A stretch of 64,000 bases of DNA from Bacillota bacterium (GCA_023408075.1 JAEYKW010000030.1:62001-126000), one strand, 5' to 3'; shown: positions 50,966 to 60,596, counted from the stretch's first letter. Numbers and translations: made by a program. Notes: generated by a model from the sequence alone, not told the origin.

Positions 50966-52156
50966 ATGAAAACGCAGGATATCGCGCAGCTCGATCAAAA
51001 GTACTACAGCCCCGTGTTCGGTCAGCGTCTGCCCGTCAGCTTTGTGAAGGGCGAGGACGTTTATCTGATCGACAACGAAGGCAACCGCTATACCGATTTT
51101 CTTTCGGGCATTGCAGTCAATTGCTTTGGCTATTCGGACGACGGGCTTAAAAAAACGCTCTGCGATACCGTGAACAGCCTCATGCACACGAGCAACTACT
51201 TTTACAACGAAACGCAGGCGAAGCTGGCCCAGCGGCTCTGCGAAGCCACGGGGTACGACAATGTGTTTCTCGGGAACAGCGGCGCGGAAGCGGTGGAAGG
51301 GGCCTTGAAGCTTGCGCGCAAGGTTTTCTTTGCGGCGGAAGCGCCACGTGCCGAGGTGATCACGATGCAGGGCAGCTTTCACGGGCGCACGCTCGCGACG
51401 CTGGCCGCGACGGGACAGGAGCGGTTCCACATTCCGTATGAACCGCTGATGCCCGAGTTCACGCATGTGCCGCCGAACGACATCGGGGCGCTTGAAGCGG
51501 CTGTGAGCGGCAACACGGCGGCGGTGCTGATCGAGCCCATTATGGGCGAGGGCGGCGTGATACCGATAACTCCAGATTATTATCAGGCTGTGCGGCGTCT
51601 CTGTGACAGGCACGGCGCGCTGATGATGGCCGACGAGATACAGACGGGCATGGGGCGCACGGGCGAACTGCTCGCATCTCCGGCGCTCGGCGCGATGCCT
51701 GACATTGTGGTGCTCGCCAAGTCCCTCGGCGCGGGCGTGCCGATCGGCGCGTTTCTTGCGCGCGGCAGGGCGGCTAAAGCATTTGCCGCGGGAGACCACG
51801 GCTCCACATTCGGCGGCAACTATCTCGCCTGTGCGGCGGCGTATCACGTGACAAACAAGCTGCTTGATACCGATATTTTGGCTCATGTCAGGGAAATGGG
51901 CGCATACTTTAAAGATCAGCTACTGGCCCTTAAAGACGGCTGCCCGGCCATAAGCGAGGTGCGGGGCAGCGGCCTGATGCTCGGCGTTGATCTTGATCCA
52001 TCCGTTTCCGCTCTGGAAATAAAAAAGAAGCTGCTGAGCGCAGGCTTTGTGTCGGCGACGGCGGGCGTCAACGTGCTGCGGTTTCTGCCGCCGTACGTGA
52101 TACAAAAAACGCATATCGACAGCCTGATTGAAGCATTGAAGAAACTGTTTGCATAA
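50966..52156 (+). CDS. argD: Acetylornithine aminotransferase
   Basis: A 396-residue class III PLP aminotransferase. Landmarks are NSGAEAVEGALKLARK, GSFHGRTLATLAATGQE, the Asp of MMADEIQTGMGRTG, the PLP lysine in VLAKSLGAGVPIGAF (about K252) and GSTFGGNYLACAAA. It makes N-acetylornithine from the semialdehyde and may also act on succinyldiaminopimelate in the lysine pathway. It is 4 bases after argB. argJ, which would release acetate from acetylornithine, is not in this cluster. Confidence 0.96.
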   Translation: MKTQDIAQLDQKYYSPVFGQRLPVSFVKGEDVYLIDNEGNRYTDFLSGIAVNCFGYSDDGLKKTLCDTVNSLMHTSNYFYNETQAKLAQRLCEATGYDNVFLGNSGAEAVEGALKLARKVFFAAEAPRAEVITMQGSFHGRTLATLAATGQERFHIPYEPLMPEFTHVPPNDIGALEAAVSGNTAAVLIEPIMGEGGVIPITPDYYQAVRRLCDRHGALMMADEIQTGMGRTGELLASPALGAMPDIVVLAKSLGAGVPIGAFLARGRAAKAFAAGDHGSTFGGNYLACAAAYHVTNKLLDTDILAHVREMGAYFKDQLLALKDGCPAISEVRGSGLMLGVDLDPSVSALEIKKKLLSAGFVSATAGVNVLRFLPPYVIQKTHIDSLIEALKKLFA

Positions 52157-52162
52157 TCTCAG

Positions 52163-52466
52163 GCTGTTGACAAAGTGGTGGGTGTCATTGCTATGGAAAG
52201 TAGCTAATCCAGTCATCCTGAGGAGCGTAGCGACGAAGGATCTGTTGAGACAGATTCTTTTCCACTCCCGTAGTCACTTCGCTACACTCGTTCAGAATGA
52301 CCGCTAACCTGTCTTTTCGTTTATTGTGGTGCTATAGTGCATGATGATTTTGAGTGAGCGTAAGCGATCGACTACGCAGTGGACTAAAATCCCATGGTTA
52401 AAGCGTTTTGCCATGGGATGCGTTCCGTTTCGCAGTCACGCCGATTTGCTTCTCAGCAATGACAAG
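52163..52466. repeat. 300-bp hairpin repeat, near-full copy 2 (inverted)
   Basis: The reverse complement of the 17339-17627 element, over nearly its full length and including both ends ('ggctgttgacaaagt', 'atggaaagtagctaatcc', 'ctgtcttttcgtttattgtg', 'tgagtgagcgtaagcgatcg'). It separates argCBD from carB-argF. No gene. Confidence 0.85.
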
Positions 52467-52507
52467 TGCGGGCTTTTCATCAAGCTGAATAATCTCGGAG
52501 GTTTTCA

Positions 52508-55500
52508 ATGCCCAGAAGAGATGATCTTAAAAAAATACTCGTGATCGGCTCCGGCCCGATCGTAATCGGTCAGGCGGCGGAGTTCGACTATTCGGGCACG
52601 CAGGCCTGCAAGGCGCTGCGCGAAGAGCACTACGAGGTGGTGCTGATCAATTCGAACCCGGCCACAATCATGACCGACGCGGAGATGGCCGACCGCGTGT
52701 ATATCGAGCCGATCACGCTCGAAACGGTCAGCAACATCCTCCGGCAGGAGCGTCCGCAGGGCATCATCGCGACCTTGGGCGGGCAGACGGGGCTCAACAT
52801 GGCGGTGGAGCTGGCGGACAGCGGCATACTTGATGAGCTCGAAATTGAGCTGCTCGGCACGTCGCTCGAATCCATCAAGCTCGCCGAAGACCGCGAGCTG
52901 TTTAAAGCGACGATGGAATCGATCGGCGAGAAGGTTGCGCGCAGCGTGATCGCGAGTTCGATTGGTGAAGCGATGGCTTTTGCCGAAGACAACGGTTTTC
53001 CGGTCATCATCCGCCCCGCGTATACGCTCGGCGGCACGGGCGGCGGCATTGCGCATAACCTCGAGGAGCTTAAAAACATCACCGCGACGGGCCTCAGCTT
53101 CTCAATGATCAATCAGGTGCTGCTCGAGCAGAGCGTCGCCGGATACAAAGAGATTGAATACGAAGTGATGCGCGACGCAAAGGACAACTGCATTGTGGTC
53201 TGCAATATGGAGAACATCGACCCGGTGGGCATCCATACGGGCGACAGCATCGTGGTCGCGCCGTCGCAGACGCTTTCGGATAAGGAATACCAGATGCTCC
53301 GCAGCGCGTCGATCAAGATCATCCGCGCGCTCAAAATTAAGGGCGGCTGCAATGTGCAGTACGCGCTGAACCCCGATACCTACGATTATGTGGTGATTGA
53401 GGTGAACCCGCGCGTGAGCCGGTCTTCCGCGCTCGCGTCCAAAGCGACGGGCTACCCGATCGCGCGCGCCGCTGCCAAAATCGCGGTGGGCTTTGGGCTC
53501 GACGAAATCACAAACCCGATCACAGGCGAAACATGCGCCTGCTTCGAGCCCGCGCTCGACTATGTGGTCACCAAGGTGCCGCGCTGGCCGTTTGACAAAT
53601 TCGTGACCGCGACACGCACGCTCGGCACGCAGATGAAGGCGACGGGCGAGGTGATGGCGATCGGCCGCAATATAGAGGAATCGCTGTTAAAAGCGATCGA
53701 CAGCCTCGATGTGAAGCTCGATTACCAGCTCGGTATGCTGAGCATATCCAAGTGGAGCAATGCGGAGATAGAAAACTCGCTCAAAAACCCCGACGACGAG
53801 CGCATATTTGTGGTGTCTGAGGCGCTGATGCGCGGCTACACGGTGGACCGGATATTTGATATCACCAAGATTGACAAGTTCTTTATCAGCAAGCTTAAAA
53901 ACATCGTGACGATTGCGCAGGAGCTCAAAAGCTGCACAATCGATACGCTGAGCACAGAGCTCTTGAAAAAATGCAAGAAATACGGCTTCGGCGACAGCTA
54001 CATCGCGAACCTGCTCGGTACGCAGGAGGCCGCCGTCAAGGCGCTGCGCGGCGCACTCGGCATAAAGCCGACATATAAAATGGTGGACACCTGCGCGGGC
54101 GAGTTTGAGGCCAGAACGCCGTACTACTATTCGTGCTACGACAGCGCGGACGAATCGCGCGACAGCGGGCGCAAAAAGGTCGTCGTGCTCGGCAGCGGGC
54201 CGATACGCATCGGACAGGGCATCGAGTTCGATTACTGCTCTGTGCATTCGGTGCTCGCGCTCAAAAGCCTTGGCTATGAGTCGATCATCATCAACTCGAA
54301 CCCCGAGACGGTATCGACCGACTTTGACACGAGCGACAAGCTCTATTTTGAGCCGCTCACGCGCGAATGCGTACTCGATGTGATTCAGCGCGAGCAGCCC
54401 GTGGGTGTGGTCGTGCAGTTCGGCGGACAGACCGCGATCAATCTCGCCGCGCCGCTCGCCAAGGTGGGCGTCAATATACTCGGCACATCGGTGGATGGCA
54501 TCGACCGCGCGGAGGACAGAGACCGCTTTTTAAAGGCGCTCGAAAAGCTCGGCATACCGCTGCCTGCGGGCGCGACGGCATTTTCCATCAGCAGCGCCAT
54601 CGCAATTGCGGAGCGCATCGGCTTCCCGGTGCTTGTGCGTCCGTCATACGTGCTCGGCGGACGCGCGATGGAGATCGTATACAACACGAAGGAGCTTGAG
54701 GAATACATGCTCGCTGCGGCGAAAATCACGCCCGAACATCCCGTGCTGATCGACAAATACGTGCTTGGCAAAGAGGTGGAGATCGACGGCATCTGCGACG
54801 GCACCGACGCGCTGATCGTCGGCGTGATGGAGCATATCGAGCGCGCAGGCGTTCATTCGGGCGACAGCTTCGCGGTGTACCCGTCGCAGAACATTTCTGC
54901 GGAGACCAAACGAACGATTGTGGATTACGCAATACGCATCGGCCTTGAGCTGCAGATCAAAGGACTCTACAACATTCAGTTCGTGATCGACGGCGGGGGT
55001 CAGGTGCACGTGCTCGAGGTCAACCCGCGTGCGAGCCGCACGGTGCCGATACTCTCCAAAGTGACGGGTGTGCCGATGGTGTCTCTCGCGACGCGCGTTA
55101 TGATGGGGGAGACGCTCGCAGCTATGGGGTATCAAACGGAGCTTTATAAAGAGAGCCGTCTGGTCACGGTCAAAGCCCCCGTGTTTTCGTTCTCCAAGCT
55201 GACCACGGTGGATATTTTCTTAGGACCCGAGATGAAATCGACAGGCGAGGTGATGGGCACCGATTTGACGTTCCTCGCGGCGCTTAAAAAAGCATTTGTG
55301 GCGTCCGGCGTCAAGCCGCCGCGTGCCAATAAGCCGATACTGTTCTCGATCACCGACCGTGACAAGGAAGAGGCGCTGGCCTTTGCGCGGCAGATGAAGC
55401 AGATGGACTTTGCCATCACCTGCACCGACAAAACGTTCGGCTACTTTACATCCGAGGGGCTCGCATGCACGCTCGTGAGCAAGAACGACGTGGTGCTTGC

Positions 55501-55711
55501 GCTCAAGGATAAAAAGATATCCATGGTGATCAATACGCCCACACGCGGCAAGCTCTCCGACAGGCTCGGGTTTATGCTGCGACGAACGGCGATGGAATTC
55601 AATGTGCCGTGCATCACGTCGATGGATACACTCGGCGCCATGCTGTCCGTCATGACGGCGGAAAGTATAGAAGAACACCATATCCCGCTCGGGGACTATT
55701 TGAAATATTAA
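52508..55711 (+). CDS. carB: Carbamoyl-phosphate synthase large subunit
   Basis: A 1067-residue enzyme of normal length with two homologous ATP-grasp halves (about 1-400 and 550-935), an oligomerisation domain between, and a C-terminal MGS-like allosteric domain (about 936-1067). Landmarks: VIGSGPIVIGQAAEFDYSGT and its second-half match VLGSGPIRIGQGIEFDYC, and YTLGGTGGG against YVLGGRAME. It makes carbamoyl phosphate from ammonia passed by CarA. carA is not in the window. argF follows by 16 bases, so it serves arginine synthesis here and may also serve pyrimidines. Confidence 0.97.
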   Translation: MPRRDDLKKILVIGSGPIVIGQAAEFDYSGTQACKALREEHYEVVLINSNPATIMTDAEMADRVYIEPITLETVSNILRQERPQGIIATLGGQTGLNMAVELADSGILDELEIELLGTSLESIKLAEDRELFKATMESIGEKVARSVIASSIGEAMAFAEDNGFPVIIRPAYTLGGTGGGIAHNLEELKNITATGLSFSMINQVLLEQSVAGYKEIEYEVMRDAKDNCIVVCNMENIDPVGIHTGDSIVVAPSQTLSDKEYQMLRSASIKIIRALKIKGGCNVQYALNPDTYDYVVIEVNPRVSRSSALASKATGYPIARAAAKIAVGFGLDEITNPITGETCACFEPALDYVVTKVPRWPFDKFVTATRTLGTQMKATGEVMAIGRNIEESLLKAIDSLDVKLDYQLGMLSISKWSNAEIENSLKNPDDERIFVVSEALMRGYTVDRIFDITKIDKFFISKLKNIVTIAQELKSCTIDTLSTELLKKCKKYGFGDSYIANLLGTQEAAVKALRGALGIKPTYKMVDTCAGEFEARTPYYYSCYDSADESRDSGRKKVVVLGSGPIRIGQGIEFDYCSVHSVLALKSLGYESIIINSNPETVSTDFDTSDKLYFEPLTRECVLDVIQREQPVGVVVQFGGQTAINLAAPLAKVGVNILGTSVDGIDRAEDRDRFLKALEKLGIPLPAGATAFSISSAIAIAERIGFPVLVRPSYVLGGRAMEIVYNTKELEEYMLAAAKITPEHPVLIDKYVLGKEVEIDGICDGTDALIVGVMEHIERAGVHSGDSFAVYPSQNISAETKRTIVDYAIRIGLELQIKGLYNIQFVIDGGGQVHVLEVNPRASRTVPILSKVTGVPMVSLATRVMMGETLAAMGYQTELYKESRLVTVKAPVFSFSKLTTVDIFLGPEMKSTGEVMGTDLTFLAALKKAFVASGVKPPRANKPILFSITDRDKEEALAFARQMKQMDFAITCTDKTFGYFTSEGLACTLVSKNDVVLALKDKKISMVINTPTRGKLSDRLGFMLRRTAMEFNVPCITSMDTLGAMLSVMTAESIEEHHIPLGDYLKY

Positions 55712-55727
55712 ATGAGGTGACTGTTAC

Positions 55728-56687
55728 ATGATTGATCTTATGAGTTACAAGCCAGAGAAGGAGTTCGCGCAGAAGCATCTGCTGCGTCTGTCCGACTACA
55801 CGCCGGATGAAATAATGCAGGTATTGAGCCTGGGGCTTAAGCTTAAAAAACAGCTCAAAGAGGGGCTGCGTCCGCCGCTGCTCGCGGGCAAGATACTCGC
55901 GATGATATTTACGAAGAGCTCCACGAGGACGCGCGTGTCATTTGAGGCGGGCATCTATCAGCTTGGCGGCACCGCACAGTTTTTAAGCAGCAACGATATA
56001 CAGCTCGGACGCGGCGAGCCGATCAGCGATACGGCACAGGTGCTCTCGCGCATGGTGGACGGCATCATGATTCGCACGTTCAAGCAAAGTGACGTGGAGG
56101 ATCTCGCGCAATACGGCACGATCCCCGTCATCAACGGGCTCACCGATCTGCTGCATCCGTGCCAGATACTCGCCGACCTGATGACATATTATGAGCACAA
56201 GGGCAGCTTTTCCGGCAAGCTTGCGTTCATCGGCGACGGAAACAATGTGGCGAATTCGCTGCTTGTAGGCTGTGGCAAGCTCGGTCTTGATATGACGCTG
56301 GCGTGCCCCCAAGGGTTTGAGCCGGATGCGCAGGTGCTTGCAGCGGCGCAGGAAGCCGCGGCGCAGAGCGGCGCGAAGCTGGTGGTGACGCACGATCCGA
56401 ATGAAGCCGCCGAAGGCGCGGACGCGGTGTATACCGACGTGTGGGCAAGCATGGGGCAGGAGAGCGGCGCGCAGGACAAATACGCGCATTTCACGGATTA
56501 TCAGGTAAACGATAAGCTCACGGCAAAGTGCAAAAGCGATTACATCTTCCTGCACTGCCTGCCCGCGCACAGGGGCGAAGAGGTCACGGCGGACGTGATA
56601 GACGGGCCGCACAGCGTGGTTTTCGACGAAGCCGAAAACCGTCTGCACGCGCAGAAAGCCGTGATGGCGCTGTTGATGGGCAAATAA
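55728..56687 (+). CDS. argF: Ornithine carbamoyltransferase
   Basis: A 319-residue transcarbamoylase. The carbamoyl-phosphate motif is KSSTRTRVSFEAG (about 63-75), a further HPCQILADL motif lies near 142, and the ornithine loop is FLHCLPAHRGEEVT (about 268-281, H-C-L-P). It joins carbamoyl phosphate and ornithine into citrulline. It is encoded directly after carB with a short gap and a terminator after it. The catabolic and anabolic forms cannot be told apart from sequence, but the context favours biosynthesis. Confidence 0.96.
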   Translation: MIDLMSYKPEKEFAQKHLLRLSDYTPDEIMQVLSLGLKLKKQLKEGLRPPLLAGKILAMIFTKSSTRTRVSFEAGIYQLGGTAQFLSSNDIQLGRGEPISDTAQVLSRMVDGIMIRTFKQSDVEDLAQYGTIPVINGLTDLLHPCQILADLMTYYEHKGSFSGKLAFIGDGNNVANSLLVGCGKLGLDMTLACPQGFEPDAQVLAAAQEAAAQSGAKLVVTHDPNEAAEGADAVYTDVWASMGQESGAQDKYAHFTDYQVNDKLTAKCKSDYIFLHCLPAHRGEEVTADVIDGPHSVVFDEAENRLHAQKAVMALLMGK

Positions 56688-56703
56688 AGCGATTACGCTT
56701 TTT
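56686..56703 (+). terminator. Rho-independent terminator after argF
   Basis: AAAGCG and CGCTTT pair around ATTA, followed by TT; the stem begins within the argF stop codon. Short but well placed. Confidence 0.6.
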
Positions 56704-56809
56704 AGGCGACAATTGCTGCTTATACACGCATGAGGTAAGGCGTACCGTTAAGGAATGGGCTTACCCCTCCGGGGTATAGGAATACTTTTTTTAAACGTAT
56801 ATCTAGAAT

Positions 56810-57050
56810 GCTTCAAGTTGTAAGGGTAGGGTCTCTGACCCTTCCGCGAAGGTACGCAAAGGGTGTCGTGCCCGACAGGCCATGCATTAATGTCATATGA
56901 TGTAAACTCCCTCCGTCAATTGCCGGATTTGAATCCGTCAATTGCCACCTCCCTCGGCGAGGGAGGCAAGGGTGCCGCGTACAATAGCTCCCTCTTTGAG
57001 GGGGCTGTCGCCTATGGCGACTGGGGGAGTTAAATTTGACCAGGTCAAAC
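56810..57050. repeat. Repeat region of a third family
   Basis: No gene in 56704-57131. The stretch contains 'tccgtcaattgccgga' followed by another 'tccgtcaattgcc', then CCTCCCTCGGCGAGGGAGG, then 'agctccctctttgaggggg', 'ctgtcgcctatggcgac' and 'tgggggagtt'. Its layout (stem-forming blocks around a 'gacagc'-like core) resembles the family at 872-918 but the sequence differs. Confidence 0.6.
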
Positions 57051-57131
57051 CGTCGGCACACCGGGATGCCGCACCCTGCCTTAATAAACTCGGGCGATCA
57101 CTGATCGCCCCTATGAAAACGGGTAAACATT

Positions 57132-57653
57132 ATGATGGAAAGTATCGTTTTTAAAAAAGCCGCAGACAGCGATCTGGCTGATATCAAGTGCGTGACGCGC
57201 AAAGCGTTCACTGATTACGCGCGCGAACTGCGGCGCGAGGAGAACGTCGCGGCGCTGCACGAAACGGGCGAGGAAATACTGCGCGATATCCGCGAAAAGC
57301 ATGTGTACCTCTGCGAGGTGGACGGCGAGGTGGCGGGCAGCGTGCGCTTTGAGGTGCTAAAAGACGGCATTGCGTATCTCTCTCGCCTCGGTGTGGATCC
57401 CGAATTCCAGTCGCTCGGCATCGGCGGGCTGCTGCTCGAAAAGGTGCGCCGCGAATGCGTCACGCTCGGTGTGCGCGCCATCGCGCTGCACACGGCGAGC
57501 CGCATGCGCTCGTCCGTCGCGTTCTATTTGAAGAACGGCTACTATATCCATTCGATCACGCGCGACAAAGCTTATATCCGCGCATTCATGGTCAACGAGC
57601 TCGCCGAAATGGATGAGCTTTATGACTATGAGAGCATTGTGGGGAAGAGGTAG
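57132..57653 (+). CDS. GNAT family N-acetyltransferase
   Basis: A 173-residue acetyltransferase. The CoA loop is LGVDPEFQSLGIGGLLLEKV (about 83-102), followed by LGVRAIALHTASRMRSSVAF and YLKNGYYIHS, the usual C-terminal beta4-alpha3-beta5 region. The substrate is unknown. No close operon partner: the upstream gap is repeats, and a promoter for the LytTR gene lies 37 bases beyond its stop. The ribosome site is weak. Confidence 0.82.
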   Translation: MMESIVFKKAADSDLADIKCVTRKAFTDYARELRREENVAALHETGEEILRDIREKHVYLCEVDGEVAGSVRFEVLKDGIAYLSRLGVDPEFQSLGIGGLLLEKVRRECVTLGVRAIALHTASRMRSSVAFYLKNGYYIHSITRDKAYIRAFMVNELAEMDELYDYESIVGKR

Positions 57654-57689
57654 CAGTTCCTCTTATCCTCGGCATTCCCCAAAAAAGCG

Positions 57690-57719
57690 TTGCCTTCTTT
57701 GTCACAGTGCGTATACAAT
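57690..57719 (+). promoter_or_regulatory. Promoter candidate of the LytTR operon
   Basis: TTGCCT at 57690-57695, an 18-bp spacer and TACAAT at 57714-57719. The leader to the LytTR start is about 65 bases. Confidence 0.45.
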
Positions 57720-57791
57720 GAAGACAGCGCTTGTTATTATTTCCAATATCCCCGTTATGGCATAGCGGACCATGTGGGCGAGGACGCGAAA

Positions 57792-58229
57792 ATGAAGATA
57801 TTTATTGAAGAGCCCCCTTTGGGTGAAGAAGATCACGTCATCATCCGCTGCCGGCAGATGAGCAAGGAACTGCTGCAGTTCATCAATAATCTTAAAACGC
57901 AAAAGCCGAATATCGTCGGGCTTAATGGCAGCGACATTCACCGCCTTGACCCGGACGATATCTATTACTTTGAGGCCGTGGACAACAAGGTCTTCATTTA
58001 TTGCCGTGAAAAGGTGTTCGAGAGCAAGTATAAGCTGTATGAGGTGGAAGAGATGTTCACCGGCAGCGATTTTTTAAGGGTATCAAAATCGGTCATACTC
58101 AATCTGCGCCGCATCACATTTTTAAGCCCCGCATACAGCGGACGGTTGGAAGCGTCGCTCGACAACGATGAAAAAGTGATTATCTCAAGGCAGTATGTGC
58201 CCGATCTCAAGAAGAAACTGATGCTGTAG
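57792..58229 (+). CDS. LytTR family DNA-binding protein
   Basis: A 145-residue protein with a short N-terminal part (1-45) and a LytTR DNA-binding domain (about 48-145): LDPDDIYYFEAVDNKVFIYC, SDFLRVSKSVILNLRRITFL and a basic final strand with VIISRQYVPDLKKKL. No receiver domain is present. This short form is regularly paired with DUF3021 membrane proteins and ABC exporters, and the same order follows here. The start at 57792 is chosen by the family N-terminus; the frame is open upstream to 57690 over the promoter. Confidence 0.88.
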   Translation: MKIFIEEPPLGEEDHVIIRCRQMSKELLQFINNLKTQKPNIVGLNGSDIHRLDPDDIYYFEAVDNKVFIYCREKVFESKYKLYEVEEMFTGSDFLRVSKSVILNLRRITFLSPAYSGRLEASLDNDEKVIISRQYVPDLKKKLML

Positions 58230-58246
58230 ATAAGGAGGGGTTGATC

Positions 58247-58684
58247 ATGATAATAAAACGGATTAAAGACATGTTGCTCGAATTCTTATTAATCATTGCA
58301 GGTATATTGCTGTGCACGGCAGTGTTTTGTACTGTATTCTATACCGATGCTCAGTTTGGTGTTGAAATACTTTGGCAGATCGTTGCGCTTGCTTTTTTAT
58401 GTACGTTGCCGGGTTTTGTATTTTTCTCAAAAAAGGAATTGAGCAAGAAGCAGATATTAATCAGGCAGGTTATCCACCTGTGTTTGCTGCTGATTATACT
58501 TCTTTTCTTTGCGTATTTTTGGGAATGGTTATCCCCCCGCAGTGTCGTCCAGCCTGTTATTTTCATCGTCATGTTTGCGCTTGTTTACACAATGGTAGGT
58601 TACTTCTCGTACAAAAGGGATAAAAAGACAGCCAAGCAGCTTAACGAAAGGCTTGAGAAATTTAAGAGCAAGAGCATCGATTGA
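58247..58684 (+). CDS. DUF3021 family membrane protein
   Basis: A 145-residue protein with four membrane helices (about 10-30, 41-60, 73-93 and 103-123) and a basic C-terminal tail. Its position 17 bases after a LytTR gene, its size and its helix count fit DUF3021, the membrane partner of stand-alone LytTR regulators; such partners are thought to hold the regulator at the membrane or sense a signal. The start follows AAGGAGGGG. Confidence 0.82.
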   Translation: MIIKRIKDMLLEFLLIIAGILLCTAVFCTVFYTDAQFGVEILWQIVALAFLCTLPGFVFFSKKELSKKQILIRQVIHLCLLLIILLFFAYFWEWLSPRSVVQPVIFIVMFALVYTMVGYFSYKRDKKTAKQLNERLEKFKSKSID

Positions 58685-58830
58685 TCAAAGTGTTGAATGG
58701 TGAGCGGCAAGTGAAAAACATTTCACTGCCGCTTTTTTGCATCTTGCGTACCATATTCGCATCTTGCTTTCAGGGCTATTGGCGAATTCTCCCTTTGCGG
58801 CTATTGTGGTCACGAAAGGAGATTTCAAAT

Positions 58831-59745
58831 ATGCAAAAAATAATCGAGGTAAAAAATCTAAAAAAGAGCTACGGCAATTTGCAGGCGGTGAAGGACATCA
58901 GCTTTTATGTGGAACAGGGAAAGCTGTTTTCGTTCCTTGGCCCGAACGGCGCGGGGAAATCCACCACCATCGACATCCTGTGCACACTGCTGGCCTTTGA
59001 CGGGGGCGACGTGGCAGTCAACGGCAATAAGCTTGGTGAGAGCGACGAAGACATACGGCGCAGCATCGGCGTGGTGTTTCAGGACAGCGTGCTCGATTCA
59101 CTGCTTACGGTGAACGAGAATCTTCGGCTGCGTGCGGGCTTCTATTTTCATGACAAAAACAAGATTAACCAGGCTGTGAGAAACGCAGCCGTCGCCACAG
59201 ATGTGATGGGATTTATTGACCGTCCTTACGGGAAGCTGTCGGGCGGCCAACGGCGCCGGGCGGATATAGCACGTGCGCTGCTCAATACGCCGACAATTCT
59301 CTTTCTCGACGAACCCACGACGGGGCTCGATCCGCAAACGCGCAAATCTGTCTGGAACATGATTCAGGAACTCAAGGAAAAAGCGGGCGTAACCGTATTT
59401 TTAACCACACATTATATGGAGGAAGCGGCGGGTTCAGATTATGTGATCGTGATTGACCGCGGGGAAATCGCCGCCAAGGGAACGCCTGCCGAGCTTAAAG
59501 CGCAGTTTGCCAGCGACCTGCTGCGTCTTGTGAGCAAGGAGGAGCACGCGCTACGCGCTGCACTCGATGAAACGGCCTACGCGTATACGCAGGTGGCCGA
59601 TCAAATGATCGTGAAGCTTGAGAATACGCTGGATGCACTCCCGATCATTGAAAAGTGTCGGGCGTTTATACACGGGTTCGAGGTTTTAAGAGGCACAATG
59701 GACGACGCGTTTATCACGATCACAGGAAAGGAGATCAGGGAATGA
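58831..59745 (+). CDS. ABC transporter ATP-binding protein (drug-exporter type)
   Basis: A 304-residue ATPase of the DrrA/CcmA type. Walker A GPNGAGKSTTIDIL (about 40-53), signature LSGGQRRRADIARALL, Walker B ILFLDEPTTGLDPQ, H-loop LTTHYME, and a C-terminal domain of about 80 residues as in DrrA-like proteins. The start at 58831 has CGAAAGGAG before it; the frame is open back to 58681 without homology. It overlaps the permease by 4 bases. Likely exported compounds are hydrophobic drugs or lipids. Confidence 0.9.
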   Translation: MQKIIEVKNLKKSYGNLQAVKDISFYVEQGKLFSFLGPNGAGKSTTIDILCTLLAFDGGDVAVNGNKLGESDEDIRRSIGVVFQDSVLDSLLTVNENLRLRAGFYFHDKNKINQAVRNAAVATDVMGFIDRPYGKLSGGQRRRADIARALLNTPTILFLDEPTTGLDPQTRKSVWNMIQELKEKAGVTVFLTTHYMEEAAGSDYVIVIDRGEIAAKGTPAELKAQFASDLLRLVSKEEHALRAALDETAYAYTQVADQMIVKLENTLDALPIIEKCRAFIHGFEVLRGTMDDAFITITGKEIRE

Positions 59746-60596
59746 CCACATTTATTAAAAGAAACGTGAAGCTGTTTTTCAGAGACAGAGCCGCCGTGTT
59801 CTTTTCTCTGCTCGCCGTGTTCATCATTATCGGGCTGTATGCGCTGTTTTTGGGTGATGTCTGGCTTGGCCAGTTTCCCGAGATGAACGGCGCGCGGTTT
59901 TTGATGGACAGCTGGCTCGTTGCGGGGCTGCTCGCGGTCACATCCGTCACCACCACATTGGGGGCGCTCGGCATCATGGTGGAAGACAGAACCAAGAAGA
60001 TCGCAAAGGATTTTTATTCCGCGCCGATAAAAAGAGGGCAGATCACAGGCGGCTACCTGCTAAGCGTGTTTATTATCGGCGTGATCATGAGCGTTGTCGC
60101 GCTGGTGCTCTCCGAAATCTATGTGCTCGTCAACGGGGGCGCACTGCTGAGTGCGGCTGCAATGCTTAAGGTGTTCGGCATTATATTGCTGGCTACGCTT
60201 TCGAACACGGCACTGATGTGTCTCATCGTATCGTTCATCAAGAGCCAGAACGCTTACACCACAATCAGCACGATTATCGGCACATTAATCGGGTTTGTTG
60301 CGGGCATTTATCTGCCGATAGGGACGCTGCCTGAAGCGGTTCAGACGGTTGTTAAGGTGTTTCCCGTTTCGCACGCGGCGGTGCTCTTACGGCAGGTGGT
60401 GATGGGTGCTCCGGTTGACACCGCATTTGCGGGAGCGCCGCCGCAGGCGCTCGATGAATTCAACAGCATGATGGGCATAACTTACAAGTTCGGCGACTTT
60501 ACCGTCACGCCGCTGATGAGCATCGCGTTCCTCGTTCTGACAGGCTTGCTGTTCTATGGCCTTGCGATGATGAGGATGTCGAAAAAGAGAGCGTAA
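59742..60596 (+). CDS. ABC-2 type permease
   Basis: A 284-residue permease with six membrane helices and the ABC-2/DrrB layout. Landmarks are IKRNVKLFFRDRAAVFFSLL at the start, DRTKKIAKDFYSAPIKRGQI before helix 3, and FVAGIYLPIGTLPEAVQTVV with FPVSHAAVLLRQV near the fifth helix. The start ATG overlaps the ATPase stop (ATGA). Last gene of the LytTR operon; a terminator follows. Confidence 0.9.
   Translation: MTTFIKRNVKLFFRDRAAVFFSLLAVFIIIGLYALFLGDVWLGQFPEMNGARFLMDSWLVAGLLAVTSVTTTLGALGIMVEDRTKKIAKDFYSAPIKRGQITGGYLLSVFIIGVIMSVVALVLSEIYVLVNGGALLSAAAMLKVFGIILLATLSNTALMCLIVSFIKSQNAYTTISTIIGTLIGFVAGIYLPIGTLPEAVQTVVKVFPVSHAAVLLRQVVMGAPVDTAFAGAPPQALDEFNSMMGITYKFGDFTVTPLMSIAFLVLTGLLFYGLAMMRMSKKRA

Noticed and set aside
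56955..56985. T-box-like 'gggtgccgcg' words after argF
   Set aside because: No specifier loop or T-box bulge partner, and they belong to a repeat block made of other inverted repeats.
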